The notes beneath the pieces are model-generated. The model had not been told where the DNA came from. It ran no database searches and saw only the letters and a program-made list of their open reading frames with translations. The translations under genes and the position numbers were made by a program. From Epiperipatus broadwayi (Eukaryota; Onychophora; Udeonychophora; Euonychophora; Peripatidae): DNA of 64,000 nt. Below, one piece after another: positions 36,240 to 45,864 of the stretch. The stretch lies in contig JAQFVV010012396.1 of assembly GCA_028023455.1 (NCBI GenBank), positions 5,002,085-5,066,084 of the forward strand, read 5' to 3'. Position 1 is the stretch's first letter. The number at the start of each line of letters is the position of its first letter.

Positions 36240-36645
36240 GAAATTAAATTGTTTGTTTTCCCCTCTTGAGGGAGAGCAGAGCAAAACTTTTTAGATTTTA
36301 AACTCAAAAATAACAAGATTTAAAAGTTTATTTTCTTACCCCCCCCCCCCAATCATATCAAAGCATAGTGTTTAGATTGTAAGAAATATGTATTAAATTA
36401 AATGAAGGATGGCTAACATTTATTGATTAATGTTTAAAACTATTCTATTTGTAATCTTGTCTTTTTCTATATAAATTATTTGATTTATAATTTAAAATGA
36501 GATACAGAATCTGAAATTTTTCATTTTTTTTTTTTGCATTTTCGCGTACTCTTTTATCGCTTAGATGTGTCACACGATGTTTTTGGTCGATTTTGAAATT
36601 CAAAATGGTAGAGATCGCATACTAAATTTGCACCAATATTTTTAT
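36240..36645 (-). repeat. inverted-pair repeat Y, right copy
   Basis: Reverse-complement partner of 33850-34385. It includes a C10 run at about 36341-36350 corresponding to a G-rich block at 34315-34325 in the other copy. It lies outside the right end of the large foldback. Confidence 0.8.
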
Positions 36646-36654
36646 GTGTTAATT

Positions 36655-36850
36655 TCTGGCAGTGGCTTTTATTTTTTTGTATTTAAGATATAAAGTTACA
36701 TTTTATAATCTCTGCTGTTCCACTGAGGTAGTGACTTGGGCTAACGATCTGAATATTTAAATAAAGTGGAATCTTAACAGCACGTATCTGCCTACTTTAT
36801 AAATTTTTCTAGGCTCAAATGTCTAGATGGCGCCCTGGTAGTGCAGATTG
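36655..36850 (-). repeat. inverted-pair repeat X, right copy
   Basis: Reverse-complement partner of 34480-34740. On the minus strand X precedes Y, whereas on the plus strand at 33.9-34.7 kb Y precedes X. The two copies are therefore circularly permuted relative to each other. Contains CTAGATGGCGCC at 36823-36834, resembling a CTCF core. Confidence 0.75.
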
Positions 36851-36854
36851 CGGT

Positions 36855-37744
36855 TAGATTCGTTCTCCACTTTCTTTTCGATCATTACAATGAGCTGTTT
36901 ATTTATTTTTCTTACTAAAATGGAAATATACGCTGACTCCACCCCTCCTTTGTCCAATTTTTCTACCCGATCTTAATGCTTTAACTCTTCCCAAAACACC
37001 CAACTGTCTCTGATTTAACATAATGATTTATTTTAACTAACGTAAATAGCATAAATCTCTCTTCATTTAAAGGGAAAAAAAAAGGTTACGGTCAATTCTT
37101 TTTTTTATTTTTAAATTAATACCACTTTACGTACGTAATTTCGCTTTTCTATAAAAAATTTGTCAACCAAGAAACACAGTATTTGATTACTATTGTTTCT
37201 TAGGTCCAGCCCAACTGCAGAAACCACTTACTTATACGTATATATAAGTTTTGGCCGGTTTCAAACTCCTTCCTAATACATTTATAATCTTATAAATGTT
37301 ACATGGACGAGCCGGCACGTTCGAGAAAAATGGGAGATCTTATTGATAGCTTTAACTATCAACAATGGCCCATCTCAGCTGCTAGATTCAAACGCCTACT
37401 ATCCAAATACTTTATTTGTTTTGGGATAAACCCTGGGGTGCCAGCTAGTCTGATGACTAACGTATTCGGGCAGTAGGCTCATAATCCAGCACTTGAAACA
37501 TTCCCTAAAACTAGCTCAGTCTAATTTTAATTCAATAATAAAATTATACAAAATTTGTGGTGGAACAAATTAATAAAAAGGTTGGTAAAAAGAATTGACC
37601 GACAAATAAAGTTTAAGTTTGAAGACATTTTATTTGAATTAACATTAATTAAGTTTAAAGATAATTTATTACCCAACATTAATTGACTAAATTTAAACAT
37701 CTTTATAAATCTAATTTAACACACGTGCATTTTTTAAAGTAACA
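36855..37744. other. non-coding DNA left of RTE copy B
   Basis: Patches at 37200-37500 are less AT-rich, with CpGs and balanced composition. No frame, tRNA fold or repeat partner could be supported. Confidence 0.5.
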
Positions 37745-37745
37745 C

Positions 37746-37757
37746 ATTATAACATAT
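37746..37757. repeat. target-site duplication of RTE copy B, left
   Basis: ATTATAACATAT here is repeated exactly at 41055-41066, on the other side of the element. One further matching C (37745 and 41054) makes the exact junction ambiguous by a base. Confidence 0.9.
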
Positions 37758-37774
37758 CATCATCATCATCATTA

Positions 37775-38200
37775 TCAACCATTATCAATCCACTGCAGGA
37801 TGAAGGTCTCTCCAAGTTTAATCCATCTTCTCTGATCTTTAGCTTCTCTTCTCCACATCACCCCTACACATTTTCTTATTTCATCCATCCATCTTACATG
37901 TGGTCTCCTTCTAGGTCTTTTACAATCTCTTGAAATCCAGTTTAAAATTTCAATTGTCCATCTATTATCGTCTCTTCTAGCAATATGTCCAGCCCAACTC
38001 CACTTCAATCTTTTAATTTTTTCAATGAGGTCAGTAACACCTGTTTGTTTTCTTACCCATACATTGCGTTTTCGATCTCTTCTTGTTACTCCCAACATAC
38101 ATCTCTCCATACTTCTTTGAGTGGTCTGAAGTCTCTGTATTGATCTTCTATTAAGTGTCCAAGTCTCAGATCCATAAGTAAGAACTGGTAAAACACATTT
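37775..38200 (-). pseudogene. RTE copy B C-terminal part
   Basis: The second indel restores the original frame, so the thumb and basic C terminus are readable here, including [24 protein letters not shown] and [10 protein letters not shown]. The methionine at 38110 is internal. Net effect: only the segment between about 39230 and 38210 is shifted relative to both ends. Confidence 0.88.
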
Positions 38201-38201
38201 G

Positions 38202-39233
38202 TTAAAAACCTTTCTTTTTCAAACACATAGGCATATTTCCTTTTAATATCAAGTTATTTCTACCAAAAGCACTCCAACCAAGTTTAATTCTATGATTAAT
38301 GTCCTCTATTATGTTTCCATCTGTATTAATAATCTGACCAAGATATTTGTAACTCTTAACTTCTTCTAATTCATCATAATCAATCTTTATTTTCATATTT
38401 TGAGCAAATCGATTAAACATTACTTTGGTCTTTTTAACATTTATCTTTAGTCCTACTTTCCTACTTTCATCTGATAACTCCTGCAACATTTCCTGCAGCT
38501 CCGAAGCATTATTTGCAAAAACAACTACATCATCTGCGAAATCTAAATGACTTAAATAATCTCCATTTACTTTCACTCCTTTAGTTTCCCATTTTAATCC
38601 ACAAAATACTTCTTGCAGCACTGCTGTAAAAAGTTTTGGAGATATGGAGTCACCTTGTCTTACACCTTTCTCAATGTTGACTTTCCCAGTATCATTATGT
38701 AATCTAATTGTTTCTGTTGCATTTTTATAAATATTCTTTAAAATATGACAATATCCTGGATCTATACCTTGATGATCCAATGCTTTAATCACTGAAGAAA
38801 TGTTTATAGAATCAAATGCCTTTTCATAATCTACAAATCCAAAACATAATGACAACTCATATTCATTTGTCCTTTCTATAACTTCTCTCAATACTTGAAT
38901 ATGATCTACTGTACTAAAACCACTTTTAAATCCAGCTTGTTCTCTTGGTTGGTGAAAATCCAAGGTTCTCTGTAGACGAGTTGTAATTATCTTGGTAAAA
39001 ATTTTATATAAAACTGATAAAAGGCTGATAGGTCTGTAATTTCTAATATCTTCTTTATCACCTTTTTTAAATATTAATATTATTACTGCATTCTTCCAAT
39101 CATCCGGTACATCTTTATCATTTAGACATTTGGTATATAACTTTGCTAATATTTTTTCTGTTTCTTCACCTGCTTCTTTTAATATATCAATTATAATTCC
39201 ATCATTACCTGGAGCCTTTCCTTTTTCATACAT
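38202..39233 (-). pseudogene. RTE copy B reverse transcriptase part (343 codons)
   Basis: Continues the protein after the one-base deletion: [42 protein letters not shown] and YKYLGQI are all present. The upstream methionine (MYEKGKAP) is created by the shift and is not a natural start. The frame ends as KKKGF at about 38205-38220, where this copy has one more base than copy A in an A-rich stretch (GAAAAAGAAAGG against GAAAAGAAAAG). Confidence 0.9.
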
Positions 39234-40762
39234 TTAATTGCATTTCTCACTTCTTCATTTAAAATTCTGGGCAATTCGGAAGATGCAGTAGATATAGGAG
39301 GTACTTGTTCTTTATTACTATATAATTCTCGATAAAAATCTTCTACCAATTTCATAATGTCATCCCTCTTTTTAGTAATAATTCCATCTTTTTTCCTTAT
39401 TGCAGATATAAATTTCCTACCAATACCAAAATGTTGTTTTACATTCTTAAGACTTTTATTTTCTTCTACAGCTTTTCTTGCTAATTCACAGTTATACTTT
39501 CTTATATCATTTTCAACTCTTTTCCGCACCATTTTACAAAATTCGAGATATTCAATTCTTTTTAATGCATCATTCTTGCATATCTTCATATTCCTTCTTT
39601 TCTTCATAAGTTCTCTAGTCTCAGTAGAAATTTTATTAGTCAATTGCTGCTTTTTTCTACCAGCTATCTTTGTTGCAGTTTTTAAAAGTGTATCAGTTAT
39701 TTTCGTATTAATTTCATTCAAATCTGAATCATGTTCAAAATCTACTAATACTTGAAACCGATTTGTAAGTTCTAATTTAAATTCATTAGAATGTTTCTGA
39801 AGATTAGGAATATCAACTGTAAATATAGTTTTTCTTAATAATTTTTGTCTCTCTAGTTTTACATTAACATGTATCTTACCCCTTACTAATCGATGATCAC
39901 TTCCTGTGTTAAATTTATTAAGAACATTACAACCTTGAAATATGTATTTCCTGTTAGTCAAAATATAATCCAATTCTGCTGTACCTTCATTTGGATGCTT
40001 CCATGTCCATTTCCTTCTAACATTTTTCTCAAAAAAAGAATTCATAATATAAAGTTTTTCCTTCTCTGCAAACTCCACAAGTCTATGTCCTCTCTCATTT
40101 CTATTACCATAACCAAAATTACCTACAACACTTTCATCTTTCATTTGTTTACCAATTCTAGCATTAAAATCTCCCATAACAATTTTAAAATGTTGTTTAC
40201 TCTGATCAAAAGCCTTTTGTACATCCATATAAAAATCTTCTACTACTTCATCACTGTGAGAACTTGTTGGGGCATAAACCTGAATTATCTGCATTTGATA
40301 TCTGCTATTAAGTTGTATAACTAATCTTGCCACTCTGTCTGATACACCATCAATCTCCACAATATTGTTCTTCCACTTTTTATTTATAATGAATCCTACT
40401 CCACTTGTATTTCCAATATCTGTGCCTTTATAATAGAGCATATGTCCACTTTTTAAATCAATTGTCTCTTCACCTTTTCTTCTAACTTCACAAAGTCCAA
40501 TAATATCCCATTTAATATAAGAGAGTTCTTCTTCTAATTCTTGCAATCTTCCTTCACTTGAAAGTGATCTGCAGTTGTAAGTACCTAAATAAAAAGTCGT
40601 CATCAAATGGCAGCCTGGGTCCGCCTCCAGGATATTTTTAGCACCCTCCGCCTTCGGCCACCAACCGCTGCCTTGGTTGGTGACTTTACAGCCTCCTGGG
40701 ATTAAGGGCCATGCTTTATTTTTGTCTGTCATAATTGTATAATTGGGAAAAATCTTTATCAT
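39191..40762 (-). pseudogene. RTE copy B endonuclease part (523 codons)
   Basis: Reads the whole AP endonuclease and the linker, with the same catalytic residues as copy A (TYNCRS, GLCEVRR, MGDFNAR, ELDYIL, GSDHRLV). It then shifts frame at KCMKK because the run of six A in copy A is five A here (plus-strand T run at about 39226-39230). The last residues (ERLQVMMEL) are out-of-frame. Substitutions relative to copy A include D for N at residue 115 and D for Y at 138. The start corresponds to the copy A methionine. An endonuclease-only product could in principle be made. Confidence 0.9.
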
Positions 40763-41054
40763 TTACACAAACATTCATTCTGCCTTATCAGGCACTGAGA
40801 AGAAAGACCATGGTGTTTCTTGATCTTAAACTTAGAGGTAAAAAGCCAATAAACTCACCACGCTGGCTAATGCGTGTTGGTGAGCAGCCCATCCATGTTC
40901 GTATACTATATGAATAAACATATAGTAATAACAGCTGCAACGACAAGAACGTATGGAGTGGACATTACGAATTTGCCCTGCTCGGTTCCTTTAAGGCCTC
41001 CAAGAGGAATCAAAGGGTCTCCTTTCAGTTAATAGCAAACTCCTTTCTGCAGCC

Positions 41055-41066
41055 ATTATAACATAT
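41055..41066. repeat. target-site duplication of RTE copy B, right
   Basis: Exact copy of 37746-37757 (ATTATAACATAT). Confidence 0.9.
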
Positions 41067-42180
41067 ATCTGGTGAAAAGCATAAATAATATGTGACATCG
41101 TTAAATTATCTCACCTTCACACACACACACATAGATAGTTCATTTTATGCATGCTTACGAGTTCAAATTACTTTACTCGATAGGATTGATGAATTACAGC
41201 GGTGGCTACTATGTATAAATGAAAATAAATAAATGTTTATCTAGGATTTTTGGAATGTGGATATTGCTTGTTGTTGGCTGCTTCTGCTACTTCTGATGGA
41301 TTATATCTAACCAGTTAGATTTGGACATTTCTTGAAGAGATTTTATGCGAATCCATTGGCTTTATTCTTGAAGACAGTTGAACATTTGACTAGGATTTCT
41401 GAGTTGTTATGCAAACATTATTTCACAGGCAGGTTTTGATGATCTTGTTGGACCAAAAAGGCTGAAGCACGAGTGTATATTTCCAAAATCTGCTCAGCAA
41501 TGCATTTTTGTTTCTGAATATATAATAGAAATGCACTGTTATCTCAACTGAAACAAGACAGTCACTGCAAACTAGACTGAAAAAACTGAACTCCGATAAA
41601 AATCTGGCTATTTATGTATCCGAATTGTTTTCATTTTAATATCCTCTGGCAATAGTTGCAATAGGCATTGTCGAAATTCCATTAGTAATTAATCCTATTA
41701 CGTGTTTTTGAAGATAATTTAATTAGTAGTAGCTTTCATAAATGTATTGTTTTATATCTTTAATTAGTAGCCCACTGCTGGTGTGGTTTTTTTAAATCTT
41801 TATTTAATTCAATAGCCATCACTGTGTTTTCCAAATATAATTTCTTTTTTAACTTTCATTTACATTTTTTTTTAATATTATTCTAACATGCATACATTTA
41901 TTTACACTCGCACGCACATATATAATTTATTATAATAAGCTTGAATGAAAAGAGATTTATATTTTTTTAAATTTTGAATTACTTATTTTTACGAATACTA
42001 ATTTAGAAAAACTTTACTTTCTTTTCTAACACTCTTAGTTTGACTTTAAGAAAAACCCCTTCCCACTTTTAATCTTTTAATTTCTATTTTTTTTTCAAAC
42101 TCTTTTACGAAATATTTTAATAATAAATAATTTTTTTTTTAGACAAAATTATTTTATATACATGTGCCAATTTGACCTTG
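41067..42180. other. AT-rich non-coding DNA
   Basis: A short CA run lies at about 41117-41131. Nothing else recognisable. Confidence 0.5.
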
Positions 42181-42182
<2 letters not shown>

Positions 42183-42221
<39 letters not shown>

Positions 42222-42445
42222 CATTTGAAACCATATATATATGTTGAGACATTTGAAACCAGTACAATTTTATGTTGAGATATTTCATAATTTATAATTT
42301 AGGTTTACTCTCTATTTTCATATAATTAAATATTCCAAAATGTTTATATTTCCATTACATATATATATATATATCAGTTTGTTCAATTATATATATTTAT
42401 ATTATATATATATATATATATCAGTTTGTTCAATTATTAAATCTA
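42183..42445. repeat. AT microsatellites with duplicated flanks
   Basis: An (AT)n run at 42185-42219 is followed by two copies of GAGACATTTGAAACCA (about 42218 and 42245). Further on, (AT)n followed by CAGTTTGTTCAATTA occurs twice (about 42360-42390 and 42405-42437). These are likely slippage or unequal-exchange products. Confidence 0.85.
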
Positions 42446-43171
42446 GATTTAGTATAATGGATTTTATGAACACAGTGTGAGAAGTATGAGAAGCTCAGAT
42501 CACCTAGGATTTCCAAGCATGGATGAAAATGGGAAAAAATATGGTACCTCTTAAAATTCAAAAAACCAAGTTATTGAGAAGACTATAAAAAACTATGTTA
42601 TTCCCATCTTCAGCATAAAAAATCCCTTTTTGACTCATTACTAGACATTTCCCCAATTTTATTCCATCTAACTATTTTAAAAAAATCCCTTGCCAATGTG
42701 CCATATATATTCCAAAAGATAAAACTTGATCAGACAAATAAAGAGAATCAAGATATTGGTGTCAATGCTGTGAAGTTGGTCTTTGTGTAAATATCTGCTT
42801 TGAATTCTACCACACCAAAAAGAACATTTGAAAATAATTATTGCTTTTATTTTATAAATTTAGTAAAACTGATTTTTATATCCATATATAATTTTTTTTA
42901 CTTTTTCTAATTATTCAACTGCAGCTACTGAATTCAGATCCCAGATAGTAACACTATCTTTCATTCTGAATGAACTTTGATTATATCCATCATCATCAAA
43001 AATGAATCATCATGACAAAACATTGTTTCTAAACATTGATCAATTACCAGAAAAGTAGTTAATTGGATGTGAAGGTTTTCTTTACAATATGTCACATTTA
43101 AATTCTGAGTGTTTTATAAAAGTAATGTTTTGATTTTTCTCTTTCCCTATCTCTCTCTCTCTCTCTTTCAA
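42446..43171. other. AT-rich non-coding DNA
   Basis: Nothing recognisable seen. Ends with a short (CT)n run (43151-43166) just before the palindrome. Confidence 0.5.
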
Positions 43172-43179
43172 TATATATT

Positions 43180-43205
43180 GTAACGATATATAAATATGTC
43201 GTTAC
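43180..43205. repeat. terminal hairpin, left end of palindrome
   Basis: Stem GTAACGA with TCGTTAC around loop TATATAAATATG. The right end (44997-45022) is its exact reverse complement. The loop equals that of the 32054 and 35945 copies, while two stem pairs differ in a compensated way. Confidence 0.9.
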
Positions 43206-43590
43206 GTTAATTTAAAATAAAAACTTAAAAGTTCGCAAATAAAAGTAAAAAACTAAACGCTAAAATTAAAAATGTTTGTTATACGTATATACATTCACAC
43301 AGATGCTAAGCTTTAAAAATATTTTTTTTTAATAAATAAAAAAAGGTATTTGAATGTATTTTTTATAAAAAAAAAGATTTATAAAAATATTTTAATAAAA
43401 AAATAATGTAAGTTAAAATAAAAACAGGTATTAATTAATTCCTGTAATCTTTAAATGGAAATGATTGTTTATTAATTATCTAAATGCTGTTTAATTAAAA
43501 AGTCAGATGGAAAGTTAGATAAGAGAAGAAAGGGATTTTAGCTTGACCAATGAAAGCCAAATAAAGGCCCGGACCATAACGAAAAAACAG

Positions 43591-43637
43591 AACAGTGACG
43601 TTTTTGTTCATGGAATCCATAGGAGGACTATAAAAAG
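43591..43637 (+). promoter_or_regulatory. conserved TATA-containing block, palindrome left arm
   Basis: 46 of 47 bases are identical to 32485-32531. TGACGT lies at 43596-43601 and TATAAAAAG at 43629-43637. The palindrome carries the mirror copy at 44566-44612, so two such blocks point towards each other across the 21-base spacer. Confidence 0.55.
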
Positions 43638-43688
43638 AAAAAAATATTGAGTTCCAGGCAGAGAGTTTTTCCAACTTGATTTGATGAC

Positions 43689-43711
43689 AACGGTAAGACG
43701 CACTTGCCGTT
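43689..43711 (+). other. hairpin with compensating changes, palindrome left arm
   Basis: Stem AACGGTAAG with CTTGCCGTT around loop ACGCA, at the same position relative to the TATA motif as in arm copy 1. The mirror copy lies at about 44491-44513. The 5' stem strand also contains GGTAAG, which would read as a splice donor, but arm copy 1 does not conserve that. Confidence 0.7.
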
Positions 43712-44996
43712 CTCTCTCATTTTTTTGTTTGTTTAAAAAAAAAAAAAATGAAAAGACTGTGATACCAGAATGGAACCAGCTAATGCTACCTCCAGAACAT
43801 TTTCTTCCAATGGAGATGCCGTGGAATTGCCAACAGGAACCTGGACTCTTATACTGTAAGCTATATTGACATGAACTCTAAATTTAAAAAAATAACTAAG
43901 AACTTTCGTTCAAGATTATGAACTTCTATCTGACTTTTAAGTTTTTAAATCAAATTAATAATGTTTAATTTTATATGTTTCCCGATTGATAAACATCATT
44001 TCCATTTTTTTTCCTTATTGTAAAGATTATTTAAATGTATGAAATTTAAGTTGTTTATAGACGCTTGCATGGATTCGTTTGCGGTTAATTATATTTTGGT
44101 TTTCATATTTGAATTAACCGCAAACGAATCCATGCAACATCTATAAACAACTTAAATTTCATACATTTAAATAATCTTTACAATAAGGAAAAAAAAATGG
44201 AAATGATGTTTATCAATCGGGAAGCATATAAAATTAAACATTATTAATTTGATTTAAAAACTTAAAAGTCAGATAGAAGTTCATAATCTTGAACGAAAGT
44301 TCTTAGTTATTTTTTTAAATTTAGAGTTCATGTCAATATAGCTTACAGTATAAGAGTCCAGGTTCCTGTTGGCAATTCCACAGCGTCTCCATTGGAAGAA
44401 AATGTTCTGGAGGTAGCATTAGCTGGTTCCATTCTGGTATCACAGTCTTTTCATTTTATTTTTTTTTTAAACAAACAAAAAAATGAGAGAGAACGGCAAG
44501 TGCGTCTTACCGTTGTCATCAAATCAAGTTGGAAAAACTCTCTGCCTGGAACTCAATATTTTTTTCTTTTTATAGTCCTCCTATGGATTCCATGAACAAA
44601 AACGTCACTGTTCTGTTTTTTCGTTATGGTCCGGGCCTTTATTTGGCTTCCATTAGTCAAGCTAAAATCCCTTTCTTCTCTTATCTAACTTTCCATCTGA
44701 CTTTTTAATTAAACAGCTTTTAGATAATTAATAAACAATCATTTCCATTTATAGATTACAGGAATTAATTAATACCTGTTTTTATTTTAACTTACATTAT
44801 TTTTTTATTAAAATATTTTTATAAATCTTTTTTTTTATAAAAAATACATTCAAATACCTTTTTTTATTTATTAAAAAAAATATTTTTAAAGTTTAGCATC
44901 TGTGTGAATGTATATACGTATAACAAACATTTTTAATTTTAGCGTTTAGTTTTTTACTTTTATTTGCGAACTTTTAAGTTTTTATTTTAAATTAAT

Positions 44997-45022
44997 GTAA
45001 CGACATATTTATATATCGTTAC
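44997..45022. repeat. terminal hairpin, right end of palindrome
   Basis: Exact reverse complement of 43180-43205. Confidence 0.9.
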
Positions 45023-45030
45023 AATATATA

Positions 45031-45864
45031 TATATATATATTGTTGGTTGTTTTCTTATTTAGAATTAGGTTTGACAAATGAATCTATGAATCTATTCAG
45101 TGATAATGATCTGCCAAGGTGTGGGAACAAAAAAGTCTTGTTAGACAATTTTAAACATGGCAGTTTCTCAAGTCATTTTATTATTATTAATTTATAAATA
45201 AAAATATCTGACATACTTTTTGAAACTATATGTTTTATGGATTTTTCTGACTTAAAAAAATTTTATAACTAATTTTAATTAATTTATTATAGGCATTTTA
45301 GTAGAATAGATTTCAATATGTGTTTGTATTTTTTCATAATAAAATAGTAAATACAGTGATAATTATAATTCAAAAGCAAAAAAACATTTTTCTTACTATC
45401 AAATATGTAAATAATAAAAATATTTTTTAAGAATTCACACTTTTGTAACAAAAATACCAAAAATTATGCAATATTAGAATGGTTAAGGATGCTTTTCATT
45501 TGTAAATTTATATTTTTAACAAATCAAATCCAATACATTGAATTATAATTAAAATAATGGTATAAATATTAAAATCAAATTTTACACTTTTACAAAAATC
45601 ACCACCAGGGAGAGCAAAAAGGAAATAAAAATAACACCATTTTAAACCAAATATACCACGTGGAGTAATTATGATTTTAAATTAAAGAGGAACTGGAAAA
45701 TTTTTGAAGAACTTGCTTATTTTGCAATATTATTCTGAGTACAAAACTACAGTCCTGATTTAATCATTATATATGTGTATATTAATAATTTTATTAGTCA
45801 TTCATTAGACTAGTGATTATCCAAAAATGAATAAATTTTTTGTAGCTACAGATATATGTATATA
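45031..45864. other. AT-rich non-coding DNA
   Basis: A segment at 45493-45545 resembles 23466-23520. Nothing else recognised. Confidence 0.5.

Larger units (their letters stand above)
37758..41055 (-). mobile_element. full-length RTE-type LINE, copy B
   Basis: Nearly identical to copy A but inverted, and flanked by a 12-bp target duplication. The 3' tail (TCA)n, read on the plus strand, is at 37758-37772 and the 5' end is at 41054-41055. About 20 residue differences can be counted against the 995-residue protein of copy A. The frame is broken by two single-base indels, so this copy is not autonomous as sequenced. Confidence 0.95.
43172..45030. mobile_element. near-perfect 1.86-kb palindrome (foldback family P)
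   Basis: Left arm 43172-44090 and right arm 44112-45030 (919 bp each) are reverse complements with only a handful of substitutions and tiny indels, around a 21-base spacer at 44091-44111. Each arm starts with the 26-base terminal hairpin and contains the TATA block and the second hairpin. Arm copy 1 at 32044-33012 is a diverged homologue, so this is a family and not a unique accident. The open frames at 43681-43869 and 44392-44595 lie in the arms and have no recognised product. The non-identical arms and defined spacer argue against a simple assembly artefact. Confidence 0.92.

Noticed and set aside
37440-37510. CTGATGA followed about 40 bases later by GAAAC, resembling a hammerhead ribozyme core
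   Set aside because: The bases between them do not form the needed stem II, and stems I and III are not complementary.
43681-43740. Possible spliced-leader-like RNA (hairpin containing GGTAAG and a later ATTTTTTTG)
   Set aside because: Arm copy 1 lacks both the donor and the Sm-like string, so the pattern is not conserved.
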